A stretch of 64,000 nucleotides of DNA from Alphaproteobacteria bacterium LSUCC0684 (GCA_041228335.1 CP166130.1:830638-894637), one strand, 5' to 3'; shown: positions 9,148 to 17,376, counted from the stretch's first letter. The notes: a model not told the origin generated them from the letters alone. A program made the numbers and translations.

Positions 9148-9731
9148 AGGATCAACACGTCCTTGACCGCCGCCATGCGGTGGCAACGCTGCTCCGTGAT
9201 CGAGGTGATCTCCTGGTTGTGACCGGGCTTGGATCACCGGCCTATGACGTCATGGCCGCCGGTGATCACGACAGCAATTACTATCTCTGGGGGGCGATGG
9301 GCAGCGCGGCCATGATCGGTCTGGGCCTGGCCAGGGCACAGCCGCATCGGTCTGTTCTGGTCCTCACCGGTGATGGTGAGCTGATGATGGGGATGGGCGG
9401 CCTTGCCACGATTGCGGTTGCAAAACCCGCCAACCTCACCATTGCCGTACTTGATAACGGTCTTTTCGGTGAAACAGGCCTGCAGCGAAGCCATACCGGC
9501 CATGGGGTTGAGATATCGCGCATTGCCGAAAGCATGGAGTTTGCGTGGACCGGAATTATCCGTGATCAGGATGATCTGGAAGTTCTTCGCGCCCGGCTTC
9601 ATGATCGTGATGGCCCCCGGCTTGCCACGATCAAGATCAAAGGTGAAAACCTTCCCCGTGTTCTGCCGCCGCGTGATGGAGTATATATCAAGAACAGGTT
9701 CAGGGCCGCGCTTGGCCATCAACCAATCTGA
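9135..9731 (+). CDS. ThDP-dependent decarboxylase, C-terminal (PP-type) subunit, ComE-like
   Basis: A 198-residue protein carrying the ThDP motif, which starts with GDGELMMGMGG and ends 26-28 residues later at LDNGLFGETG; this binds Mg2+ and the diphosphate. It resembles the beta subunit of sulfopyruvate decarboxylase. The frame is open upstream to 9093, but the ATG at 9135 has AGGAGAG before it and overlaps the partner's end by 13 nt, as expected for co-translated subunits. It is the last gene of the plus-strand run; about 100 nt of non-coding sequence separates it from the Rrf2 gene. Confidence 0.82.
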   Translation: MDRLKDQHVLDRRHAVATLLRDRGDLLVVTGLGSPAYDVMAAGDHDSNYYLWGAMGSAAMIGLGLARAQPHRSVLVLTGDGELMMGMGGLATIAVAKPANLTIAVLDNGLFGETGLQRSHTGHGVEISRIAESMEFAWTGIIRDQDDLEVLRARLHDRDGPRLATIKIKGENLPRVLPPRDGVYIKNRFRAALGHQPI

Positions 9732-9827
9732 CAGAAAGATATAAATCCGGCAGGCAAAGTGAGCCGCATTTCATGCTGAACAGATGGGCGAAATCATCGC
9801 AACGCCCGCGATATCGAAAAAGCCCAT

Positions 9828-10259
9828 TCAGGGCTTCAGCAGATTGAGAAGACTGCGCTGATTGGCGGTTATGTCGGCGATGGTCACCTGATCCATTTCA
9901 TCCATGAAACGCTTCATTGCCCGCATCAGCACAAGATTAAGCTTGCATTGGCTGATCAGCGGGCAGGTGTTTGTCTCGCTATTGAAACATTCGACAAGTT
10001 CAAGCGTATCTTCTGTCTTGCGGATCACCGCGCCAACCGTAATGTCTTCCGCAGGACGAGCCAGCCTGAACCCGCCATTGCGGCCGCGTACGCTCTGGAT
10101 GAACCCCCATTGGCCAAGCTGATGCACACATTTGACGAGATGCGCCTTTGAAATGTTGAAGGCATCGGCTACTTCCTGGCACTGGCACAGACGGTCCGAA
10201 TGCAGATTGGCAAACATCAATGTCCGCAAGGCATAATTTGAATATTGGGTCAGTCGCAT
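9828..10259 (-). CDS. Rrf2-family transcriptional regulator, NsrR-like
   Basis: A 143-residue Rrf2 protein with an N-terminal winged helix (MRLTQYSNYALRTL, then a recognition region around residues 35-62). It has three cysteines at 91, 99 and 105 with spacing C-x7-C-x5-C. In NsrR proteins three cysteines so spaced bind a [4Fe-4S] cluster that reacts with nitric oxide; other Rrf2 members sense Fe-S status or sulfur compounds. ATG 10259 is chosen over a longer TTG form because GGAG lies 8 nt upstream. It is divergent from a persulfide dioxygenase, and two matching inverted repeats lie between them. It probably represses the sulfide/bd-oxidase genes and itself. Confidence 0.82.
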   Translation of the reverse strand: MRLTQYSNYALRTLMFANLHSDRLCQCQEVADAFNISKAHLVKCVHQLGQWGFIQSVRGRNGGFRLARPAEDITVGAVIRKTEDTLELVECFNSETNTCPLISQCKLNLVLMRAMKRFMDEMDQVTIADITANQRSLLNLLKP

Positions 10260-10272
10260 CACCGCATTCTCC

Positions 10273-10299
10273 AAAACTTATATTTTTGATATAAGTTTT
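10273..10299. promoter_or_regulatory. inverted repeat, probable Rrf2 operator 1
   Basis: A perfect 11-bp inverted repeat, AAAACTTATAT and ATATAAGTTTT, separated by 5 bp. It starts 14 nt upstream of the Rrf2 start codon, in the region that must hold the divergent promoters. Dimeric Rrf2 repressors bind such AT-rich dyads. Assignment to this regulator is inference from position and from a second copy at 10312-10336. Confidence 0.7.
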
Positions 10300-10311
10300 A
10301 TATTGACCTGT

Positions 10312-10336
10312 AAAGATACATTTAGTATATAAGTTT
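10312..10336. promoter_or_regulatory. inverted repeat, probable Rrf2 operator 2
   Basis: A second dyad of the same shape: AAAGATACAT, 5 bp, ATATAAGTTT. The right arm is identical to that of the first site, and the left arm matches 7 of 10 bases. It is centred 38 bp from site 1 and 37 nt before the dioxygenase start. The same 5-bp spacer and the conserved right half support a two-site operator. Confidence 0.6.
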
Positions 10337-10373
10337 AAGGTTATATAAGCAATCTATCTTTTGGAGGAGTGAT

Positions 10374-11252
10374 ATGCCTGCAAATACATCACCTGAAGTC
10401 AGGGCCTATTACGATACGGATACCAATACGGTCAGCTACATTGTGATTGATCGCACGACAAATGCATGTGCGGTGGTGGATTCGGTGCTCAACTTTGATT
10501 ACGCGTCGGGAACGATTTCCTATGAACAGGCCGATGAGATCATCGAATTTATCGGCGCATCAGGGCTCAAGCTGGAATGGCTGATTGAAACCCATGTACA
10601 CGCTGACCATCTTTCGGCGGCCCCCTACATTCAGGAGAAATGTGGCGGCGAGATCATGATTTCCAAAGAGATTTCGGCGGTTCAGAACATCTTTGGAAAA
10701 GTGTTCAACGCAGGAACGGAGTTCGAACGCGATGGCAGCCAGTTTGACAGACTGCTCGAAGATGGCGACACATATCGAATTGGCAATCTCGAAGGGCGGG
10801 CCATCCATACCCCTGGCCACACACCGGCCTGTATGGCGCATGTGATCGGTGATGCGGTTTTTGTCGGCGATACGCTTTTCATGCCTGATGGCGGAACCGC
10901 GCGCGCGGATTTTCCGGGTGGAGATGCACGCACCCTCTTTCGTTCGATCCATAAAATTCTGGCACTTCCGGATGAGACGCGGGTTTTTGTCTGCCATGAC
11001 TACCAGCCCGGCGGACGTGAAGTGATGTGGCAGACAACCATAAAGGAACAGCGTGAAAAGAACATTCATATTGGCAACGGGGTAGGCGAAGATGCGTTCG
11101 TGGCCAAACGTGAAGCGCGGGATGCGACCTTGAACATGCCCAAACTGATCATGCCGTCCATCCAGGTCAATATGCGGGCAGGCCACATGCCGGCGGCAGA
11201 AGACAATGGTGAAACCTACCTGAAAGTGCCGGTATCAGGGTTGCGGTCCTGA
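10374..11252 (+). CDS. MBL-fold persulfide dioxygenase, ETHE1/Blh-like
   Basis: A 292-residue metallo-beta-lactamase-fold protein. The metal motif HVHADH (His74, His76, Asp78, His79), a further His in HTPGHTPACMAH, the Asp in VFVGDTLF and the His in VFVCHDYQPGG match persulfide dioxygenases, which oxidise glutathione persulfide to sulfite. The following gene contains sulfide:quinone reductase, whose product is a persulfide, so the two steps are adjacent. A GGAGGAG ribosome site precedes the ATG by 5 nt. It is the first gene downstream of the twin Rrf2-type operators. Glyoxalase II is less likely given the sequence and context. Confidence 0.87.
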   Translation: MPANTSPEVRAYYDTDTNTVSYIVIDRTTNACAVVDSVLNFDYASGTISYEQADEIIEFIGASGLKLEWLIETHVHADHLSAAPYIQEKCGGEIMISKEISAVQNIFGKVFNAGTEFERDGSQFDRLLEDGDTYRIGNLEGRAIHTPGHTPACMAHVIGDAVFVGDTLFMPDGGTARADFPGGDARTLFRSIHKILALPDETRVFVCHDYQPGGREVMWQTTIKEQREKNIHIGNGVGEDAFVAKREARDATLNMPKLIMPSIQVNMRAGHMPAAEDNGETYLKVPVSGLRS

Positions 11253-11307
11253 TCCCGGTCTTCGATTGGAAGGCAATCAATAGAGATCAGGTTTGAAGAG
11301 GTAAAAG

Positions 11308-12900
11308 ATGGATATTAAACAAATTGCATCAGGTTTTTCGGTCACCGGTCAAATTCAGGTCGATGACGTGAAAGAGATCGCGGCCAAGGGGTTCAAGGCC
11401 ATCATCTGCAACCGTCCGGATGATGAAATGGGGGCGGTGGCCCATGGGTTGATTGCTGCAGAAGCGAAAAATTGCGGCCTTGAGCTGCATTATCTTCCTG
11501 TTGCCGGAACAGGCATTACAGAAGAAAATGTGGTGCAAGCCGCGGCATTGATTGAAAAGCTGCCGCATCCTGTTCTGGCGTATTGCCGATCAGGCAAAAG
11601 ATCAGAAAGCCTCTATCAAGCGGTGCAAGCCATGGTGAAGCCAGGCCGTTCAACCCGGCGTGATACGGATCACGGCCTTCAAGTTGTTATTGTTGGTGGC
11701 GGGGCCGCGGGCATTGCCACGGCTTGCAGTCTCATGGAAAGATCGGCGGGTGTGAACATCACCATCATCGAGCCGTCGGATGTGCATTTCTATCAGCCCG
11801 GATGGACAATGGTTGGCGGCGGCGTTTTCGAGAGCGAAACCACGGTTCGTACCATGGCCAGCCAGATCCCCGGCGGCGTCAGATGGATTAGGAATTCGGT
11901 TGAGCGATTTGACCCTGAAAGCAACATGGTCTTTGTCAAGGGGGGCGAGGGGATCGGCTATGATCAGCTGGTTGTCTGCCCGGGCCTTGCTCTCGACTGG
12001 CAGGCCATTGACGGGCTTGAGGAAACACTGGGGCGCAACGGAGTTACGTCGAATTACAGATTTGATCTCGCCCCCTATACCTGGGACCTGGTCAGCAATC
12101 TCAAATCCGGCAAGGCCATTTTCACCCAGCCGCCCATGCCCATCAAATGCGCTGGCGCGCCGCAGAAGGCAATGTATCTGTCCTCTGATCACTGGCACAG
12201 AAAAGGTGTTCTGAAAGATATCGATATCGAATTCTGTAATGCGGGCGGGGTTCTTTTCGGGGTCAAGGAATATATCCCGGCCCTGATGGAATATGTGGAA
12301 AAATATCAGGCGCAGTTGAGTTTCAATTCAAATCTTGTTGCCATCGATGGTCCGGCCAGGGTGGCAACCTTCGCCTGCACCGATGAAAACGGCAAAACCC
12401 GAAAGGTCAAAAAGACTTTTGATATGATCCATGTCTGCCCGCCCCAGAAGGCGCATGGGTTCATCAGCGCCTCGCCGCTGGCCGATGCCGCCGGCTGGGT
12501 GGAGGTGGATCCATCAACCTTGCAGCATAAGCGTTTTAAGAATATCTGGTCGCTTGGTGATACCGCGGGCACGTCCAATGCAAAGACGGCGGCGGCGGTG
12601 CGCAAGCAGGCCCCCGTTGTTGCTGAAAATCTTCTTGCCGTATCTTCGGGTAAAACCCCGGAGATGGTCTATAAAGGCTATGGATCATGCCCGCTCACGG
12701 TTGAGCGAGGCCGGATTGTTCTGGCGGAATTCGGCTATGGTGGGGTTCTTCAGCCCACCTTCCCGAAATGGCTGATCAATGGCGAAAGGCCGACACGTCT
12801 CGCCTGGTTCCTGAAAGAGAAAATTCTCCCATCGCTCTACTGGCATGGGATGCTCAAGGGCAAGGAATGGATGGCAAAGCCTCGTCGGCAGGCAAGCTAG
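11308..12900 (+). CDS. fusion of DUF442 sulfurtransferase/phosphatase-like domain with type II sulfide:quinone reductase
   Basis: A 530-residue two-domain protein. Residues 1-110 are a DUF442 (TIGR01244, Blh N-terminal) domain with the rhodanese/phosphatase-like loop YCRSGKRSE around Cys93. From residue 125 begins an FAD domain (VVIVGGGAAG 127-136) that follows the SQOR/type II sulfide:quinone reductase pattern. Cys281 in KCAGAPQKAMYL and Cys461 in GYGSCPLT correspond in context and spacing to the two active-site cysteines of mitochondrial SQOR. It should oxidise sulfide at the membrane, pass electrons to quinone and hand sulfane sulfur to the DUF442 domain or a thiol. Such fusions exist in other proteobacteria. 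It lies 55 nt after the persulfide dioxygenase. Confidence 0.87.
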   Translation: MDIKQIASGFSVTGQIQVDDVKEIAAKGFKAIICNRPDDEMGAVAHGLIAAEAKNCGLELHYLPVAGTGITEENVVQAAALIEKLPHPVLAYCRSGKRSESLYQAVQAMVKPGRSTRRDTDHGLQVVIVGGGAAGIATACSLMERSAGVNITIIEPSDVHFYQPGWTMVGGGVFESETTVRTMASQIPGGVRWIRNSVERFDPESNMVFVKGGEGIGYDQLVVCPGLALDWQAIDGLEETLGRNGVTSNYRFDLAPYTWDLVSNLKSGKAIFTQPPMPIKCAGAPQKAMYLSSDHWHRKGVLKDIDIEFCNAGGVLFGVKEYIPALMEYVEKYQAQLSFNSNLVAIDGPARVATFACTDENGKTRKVKKTFDMIHVCPPQKAHGFISASPLADAAGWVEVDPSTLQHKRFKNIWSLGDTAGTSNAKTAAAVRKQAPVVAENLLAVSSGKTPEMVYKGYGSCPLTVERGRIVLAEFGYGGVLQPTFPKWLINGERPTRLAWFLKEKILPSLYWHGMLKGKEWMAKPRRQAS

Positions 12901-12923
12901 TTCATGAATAAGGGTGGCCAGCG

Positions 12924-14690
12924 GTGCTGAAACAGTATTTTCCAATTTTGACATGGGGCCGGGAGTATTCATCGAGCCAGTTGACCGATGATGCAATAGC
13001 CGCCGTGATCGTGACGGTAATGCTCATCCCGCAGTCTCTTGCCTATGCGTTACTGGCCGGGCTTCCCGCCCATTTGGGTCTCTATGCCTCGATCCTGCCT
13101 CTTGTGGCCTACGCGATCTTCGGCACAAGCTCGGCGCTGGCGGTCGGGCCGGTTGCGGTCGTATCCCTGATGACGGCTGCGGCGATCGGCAATCTCGGTC
13201 TTGAAAGCCTCGAAGAAATCATCCTCGCGGCAACGATTTTGGCAGGACTTTCCGGCGGTATGCTCATCCTGATGGGGGTGCTGCGTCTCGGGTTTCTTGC
13301 CAATTTCCTCAGCCACCCGGTTATCGCCGGATTTATCAGCGCATCCGGCATGGTCATTGCTTTCAGCCAGCTCAAACATCTGCTTGGGGTGGAGGCATCC
13401 GGTCATAATCTGATTGAACTCATCGCGTCGCTGATGGCGAAGATAAGCCAGATCAACATGCCAACAGCCCTGATCGGGTTTACAGCGCTGGCCTTTCTTT
13501 TTTGGGTCAGGTCAGGTCTCAAACCTGTCTTGACCGGGCTTGGCATGAGCGCGCGCATGGCCGGGCTCATGACCAAACTCGGGCCGGTGCTCGTTATCGT
13601 GATGACAATTCTGGTGACCCGGGTGCTGCATCTCGATCATGAAGGGGTGGCGATCGTCGGGATAATCCCGCAAGGGCTGCCCGGTCTCGGCATACCTGAT
13701 CTTGGCTCCGGGCTGTGGATGGAACTTGCCGGATCTGCTTTTCTCATTTCCATCATCGGATTTGTTGAATCCGTCTCTGTTGCCCAGACACTGGCCGCCA
13801 AGAAACGCCAGCGCATCTATCCTGATCAGGAACTGATCGGTCTCGGGGCCTCGAATATCGCCTCATCTCTTTCGGGCGGATATCCGGTTACAGGCGGATT
13901 TGCCCGGTCGGTGGTCAATTTTGACGCCGGCGCGGCAACTCCCGCGGCCGGGGCATTTTCGGCGCTTGGCATCGCCTTTGCCACGATGTTCCTGACGCCG
14001 TTTCTGTTCTATCTTCCCAAGGCGGCATTGGCGGCAACGATCATCGTGGCGGTGCTGTCGCTTGTTGATTTTTCTGTTCTCCGCCGCACGTGGATTTACT
14101 CGAAAGCTGATTTCATGGCGGTGTTTCTGACACTTTCCGGCACCCTCCTGCTCGGGGTGGAGATTGGCGTCACCCTTGGTGTGGTGACCTCGATCCTTCT
14201 CTATCTTCTCAAAACCGCCCGCCCGCATATAGCGATTGTCGGGCAGGTAGGCGAAAGCGAACATTTCCGCAATATTCATCGCCATCGTGTCCGGATATGG
14301 GATGAGTTGCTGTCCATCCGTGTTGATCAAAGCCTATATTTTGCCAATGCGCGCTCGCTCGAAGATTTCATCACCGCGAGATTAGCCGATTATCCTGATA
14401 TCAGGCATGTTGTGCTGCAATGTTCGGCGGTGAACGAGATTGATGCAAGCGCGGTGGAATCGCTTGAGGCAATTAATGAAAAACTCGCTTCCATGAATGT
14501 CGAATTTCACCTTTCCGAAGTCAAGGGCCCGGTCATGGACCGGCTGGATCGGATCAATTTCACCAGGCATATCTCAGGGCAGGTTTTCCTATCCCAGATC
14601 GATGCCGTCAAAGCCCTGACCCGCAGCAAGGGAAAACTCAGTGCTGGAAAACCTCAAAAAGGCAAAGCTGTGCAGGTGGCCGAGGCATAA
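12924..14690 (+). CDS. SulP-family anion transporter with STAS domain
   Basis: A 588-residue membrane protein. The N-terminal two thirds has many hydrophobic segments with the SulP signatures IPQSLAYALLAGLPAHLGLYAS and GGYPVTGGFARSVVNFDAGA. A C-terminal STAS domain follows at about residues 440-560 (ALEDF/AVESLE region). SulP proteins carry sulfate, bicarbonate or other anions. Lying directly after sulfide oxidation genes, export of sulfite or sulfate, or sulfur-anion exchange, is a reasonable inference. The start is a GTG 24 nt after the previous stop with only a moderate ribosome site. Confidence 0.88.
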   Translation: MLKQYFPILTWGREYSSSQLTDDAIAAVIVTVMLIPQSLAYALLAGLPAHLGLYASILPLVAYAIFGTSSALAVGPVAVVSLMTAAAIGNLGLESLEEIILAATILAGLSGGMLILMGVLRLGFLANFLSHPVIAGFISASGMVIAFSQLKHLLGVEASGHNLIELIASLMAKISQINMPTALIGFTALAFLFWVRSGLKPVLTGLGMSARMAGLMTKLGPVLVIVMTILVTRVLHLDHEGVAIVGIIPQGLPGLGIPDLGSGLWMELAGSAFLISIIGFVESVSVAQTLAAKKRQRIYPDQELIGLGASNIASSLSGGYPVTGGFARSVVNFDAGAATPAAGAFSALGIAFATMFLTPFLFYLPKAALAATIIVAVLSLVDFSVLRRTWIYSKADFMAVFLTLSGTLLLGVEIGVTLGVVTSILLYLLKTARPHIAIVGQVGESEHFRNIHRHRVRIWDELLSIRVDQSLYFANARSLEDFITARLADYPDIRHVVLQCSAVNEIDASAVESLEAINEKLASMNVEFHLSEVKGPVMDRLDRINFTRHISGQVFLSQIDAVKALTRSKGKLSAGKPQKGKAVQVAEA

Positions 14691-14701
14691 GGAGGAACAC
14701 A

Positions 14702-16111
14702 ATGACAGAACTTCCGCTGGCAATAGATCTTGCCCGAATGCAGTTTGCGTTCACGGTATCCTTTCATATTGTTTTCCCTGCCTTTTCCATTGGTCTTGCA
14801 TCATATCTTGCGGTGCTTGAAGCCCTGTGGCTGAAGACCGGCAGGCAGGTCTATATCGATCTCTTCCAGTATTGGGTGAAGATTTTCGCGCTGGCCTTCG
14901 GGATGGGTGTCGTCTCCGGCATTGTCATGAGCTACCAGTTCGGGACGAACTGGTCCGTATTCTCGGACAAGACCGGGCCTGTCCTTGGCCCGCTCATGGG
15001 GTATGAAGTGCTCTCTGCCTTCTTTCTTGAAGCCGGCTTCCTTGGGGTGATGCTGTTCGGGATGAACAAGGTTGGCAAAGGGCTGCATTTTCTGGCAACC
15101 CTGATGGTTGCTGCCGGGACGCTCTTTTCCGCGTTCTGGATACTTTCGGTCAACAGCTGGATGCAGACCCCGGCAGGATATGGCATCAATGAGATGGGGC
15201 AGTTCATCCCGGTAAACTGGGTTGAGATCATCTTCAATCCATCATTTCCCTACCGGCTGGTGCATATGGTTCTGGCCGCCTATCTGACAACTGCTTTCGT
15301 GGTCGGCGGGGTAGGGGCCTATCATCTCTTGAGGGATCGCAGCAATCAGGCGGCACGGGTGATGTTCTCCATGGCCATGTGGATGGCCGCGATTGTGGCT
15401 CCGGTCCAGATTGTTGCCGGGGATCTGCATGGGCTGAATACACTGGAGCATCAGCCAGCGAAAGTGGCCGCCATGGAAGGTCATTTTGAAACGCAGAGAG
15501 GTGCTCCGCTCATCCTTTTCGGTCTGCCGGATATGGAAGCCGAAGAGACCAGATATGCCATCGAAATTCCCCGGCTGGGCTCAATGATCCTGACCCATGA
15601 CTGGAATGGTGAGGTCAAGGGACTCAAGGAATGGCCCCCAGAGGAAAGGCCGAACGCAACACTGGTGTTCTGGTCGTTCCGGGTCATGGTCGGCATTGGT
15701 TTTGCGATGATGGCGCTTGGCGCGTGGAGCCTGTGGCTGCGATTGCGAAAGTCGCTTTATGATGCAAAAGGCACCTATCTTGCGGCAATGATCATGGGGC
15801 CATCGGGTTTCATCGCTGTCCTGGCGGGATGGATTACAACGGAAGTCGGTCGTCAGCCCTATACTGTCTACGGGCTGCTGAAAACCCTGGATTCCGCCTC
15901 GCCGCTGGATGCACCGGCTGTCGCCGTTTCGCTGGCGGTATTTGCCGGGGTATATTTTGTGGTCTTTGGCGCTGGCGTTTTCTATATCCTTCGCCTCATG
16001 GGCAAGAGTCCCGATAGCGGGGAATCCGGCCTTGATGCAGGCGTTCCGTCCCGTGCCGCCGGCGGTATTGCAGTCTACGCTGATACCAACCAGTCCCAGC
16101 CGGCGGAATAA
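14702..16111 (+). CDS. cydA: cytochrome bd-type quinol oxidase subunit I, CioA-like
   Basis: A 469-residue integral membrane subunit. MQFAFTVSFHIVFPAFSIG places the conserved His22 (heme b595 ligand position). The segment from GYEVLSAFFLEAGFLG carries the conserved glutamates. Near the C-terminus GWITTEVGRQPYTVYGLL is diagnostic of CydA/CioA. The length and the short quinol loop point to the cyanide-insensitive (CioA) branch. bd oxidases accept electrons from quinol and resist sulfide and NO, which fits the upstream sulfide:quinone reductase and NsrR-like regulator. AAGGAGG precedes the ATG. Confidence 0.93.
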   Translation: MTELPLAIDLARMQFAFTVSFHIVFPAFSIGLASYLAVLEALWLKTGRQVYIDLFQYWVKIFALAFGMGVVSGIVMSYQFGTNWSVFSDKTGPVLGPLMGYEVLSAFFLEAGFLGVMLFGMNKVGKGLHFLATLMVAAGTLFSAFWILSVNSWMQTPAGYGINEMGQFIPVNWVEIIFNPSFPYRLVHMVLAAYLTTAFVVGGVGAYHLLRDRSNQAARVMFSMAMWMAAIVAPVQIVAGDLHGLNTLEHQPAKVAAMEGHFETQRGAPLILFGLPDMEAEETRYAIEIPRLGSMILTHDWNGEVKGLKEWPPEERPNATLVFWSFRVMVGIGFAMMALGAWSLWLRLRKSLYDAKGTYLAAMIMGPSGFIAVLAGWITTEVGRQPYTVYGLLKTLDSASPLDAPAVAVSLAVFAGVYFVVFGAGVFYILRLMGKSPDSGESGLDAGVPSRAAGGIAVYADTNQSQPAE

Positions 16112-16123
16112 AGGAGGAAAGCT

Positions 16124-17128
16124 ATGGGTATTGACCTCGCGTTTATCTGGGCAGGGCTGATCGCTGTTGCTATTCTCGCCTATGTCATTCTGGATGGTTT
16201 TGATCTCGGGATAGGCATTCTGTTTCCGTTTCTCAAAGGTGTGCGTCATCGCGATCAGGCGATGAATACGGTGGCGCCGGTATGGGATGGAAATGAAACT
16301 TGGCTTGTGCTTGGCGGCGGCGGGTTGTTTGCTGTCTTCCCGCTGGCCTATGCCATCATTCTGCCCGCCCTTTACGCGCCAATAATCGCGATGCTCATCG
16401 GCCTGATCTTCAGGGGGGTTGCATTTGAATTCCGCTGGCGCACAAACCGCTGGAAGACAACCTGGGATATGTCCTTTTTCCTGGGCTCGCTGACGGCATC
16501 TTTCGCCCAGGGGGTGACGCTGGGTGCCCTCATCCAGGGGATCGAGGTCTCTGGCCGGGCCTATGCCGGGGGGTGGTGGGACTGGCTGACGCCATTCAGT
16601 CTGATGTGCGGGGTGGCGCTGGTCGTCGGCTACGGGCTCCTTGGGGCGACATGGCTGATCATGAAAACGGATGGAACGCTCAACAGCAGGGCATATCACT
16701 TGAGCTGGTTTCTTGCCGCAGGCATGGCTCTTGTGATGGGGATTGTCAGTATCTGGACCCCGTTCCTCGACCCGAAATTCATGCAGCGCTGGTTTTCAGC
16801 CCCGTCTATCTATTACGTGAGTGTTGTCCCCGTCATCACCTTTGCCCTTTTTGTGGCGCTTGTGCTCAGCCTCAATGCCAAGAGAGATGGCAGGCCGTTT
16901 CTGATTTCCCTCGCCCTCTTTCTGATCAGTTATATCGGTCTTGGAATAAGCATGTATCCCTTCATGATCCCGCCTTCCATCACGATATGGCAGGCGGCCG
17001 CGCCAGATGAAAGCCTGCGTTTCCTGCTGACAGGCACTGTTGTCTTGCTGCCGGTAATCGTGATCTACACCGCCTATAGCTACTGGGTATTCAGGGGCAA
17101 GACCAGATCAGGTGAAGGGTATCATTGA
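16124..17128 (+). CDS. cydB: cytochrome bd-type quinol oxidase subunit II, CioB-like
   Basis: A 334-residue hydrophobic subunit with the CydB signature VILDGFDLGIGILFPF near the N-terminus, PVWDGNETWLVLGGGGLFAVFPLAYA, and RGVAFEFRWR. AAAGGAGG is placed 5-7 nt upstream of the ATG, 12 nt after the subunit I stop. The stop codon overlaps the start of the DUF2474 mini-gene (TGATG), so the three should be translated together. Confidence 0.93.
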   Translation: MGIDLAFIWAGLIAVAILAYVILDGFDLGIGILFPFLKGVRHRDQAMNTVAPVWDGNETWLVLGGGGLFAVFPLAYAIILPALYAPIIAMLIGLIFRGVAFEFRWRTNRWKTTWDMSFFLGSLTASFAQGVTLGALIQGIEVSGRAYAGGWWDWLTPFSLMCGVALVVGYGLLGATWLIMKTDGTLNSRAYHLSWFLAAGMALVMGIVSIWTPFLDPKFMQRWFSAPSIYYVSVVPVITFALFVALVLSLNAKRDGRPFLISLALFLISYIGLGISMYPFMIPPSITIWQAAAPDESLRFLLTGTVVLLPVIVIYTAYSYWVFRGKTRSGEGYH

Positions 17129-17235
17129 TGGCGAAGTCATTTACGAAGCGTCTCTTCTGGTTTATGGCTTTATGGGCGGGTGGCGTGCTCACCATCACGG
17201 CGGTCGGGATGGTGATCAGGATTGTCCTGATGTGA
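17128..17235 (+). CDS. DUF2474-like small bd-oxidase-associated membrane peptide
   Basis: A 35-residue peptide starting MAKSFTKRLFWFMALWAGG and ending in MVIRIVLM: a short basic N-terminus and one transmembrane helix. It starts one base inside the stop codon of subunit II. Size, position and the R-L-x-W...W pattern match DUF2474 proteins found after cioAB, thought to be the counterpart of CydX/CydH small subunits that stabilise heme binding. It is easily missed by gene callers because of its length. Confidence 0.78.
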   Translation: MAKSFTKRLFWFMALWAGGVLTITAVGMVIRIVLM

Positions 17236-17248
17236 GGTTTTCATTCTG

Positions 17249-17370
17249 ATGGATGGCACCTTTTAACTATTTCCGGATTTCTGGCTTGGCTTGGGCTTTT
17301 TGGCACGCCATTATGGTGGCCGCTCCTGATTGCAATCTGCTGGAGCATATTCTGTTTCTGGAAGGTTTAA
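17249..17370 (+). pseudogene. possible 40-residue membrane peptide interrupted by a -1 frameshift
   Basis: From ATG 17249 the frame stops after five codons at a run of four T (17261-17264). If one T is added, the frame continues 40 residues as one strongly hydrophobic Trp-rich segment (containing FLAWLGLFGTPLWWPLLIA) and ends at TAA 17368-17370, just before the glycerol kinase ribosome site. Downstream of the run, this is the same frame as the DUF2474 peptide, after its TGA. It could be a decayed second small subunit, a sequencing error or chance. I do not recognise the family. Confidence 0.3.
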
Positions 17371-17376
17371 CGGGCC

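Noticed and set aside
15581-16699. 372-codon minus-strand frame across the bd oxidase genes
   Set aside because: It is antisense to cydA and cydB and spans their junction, and its Pro/His/Arg-rich composition is typical of shadow frames.
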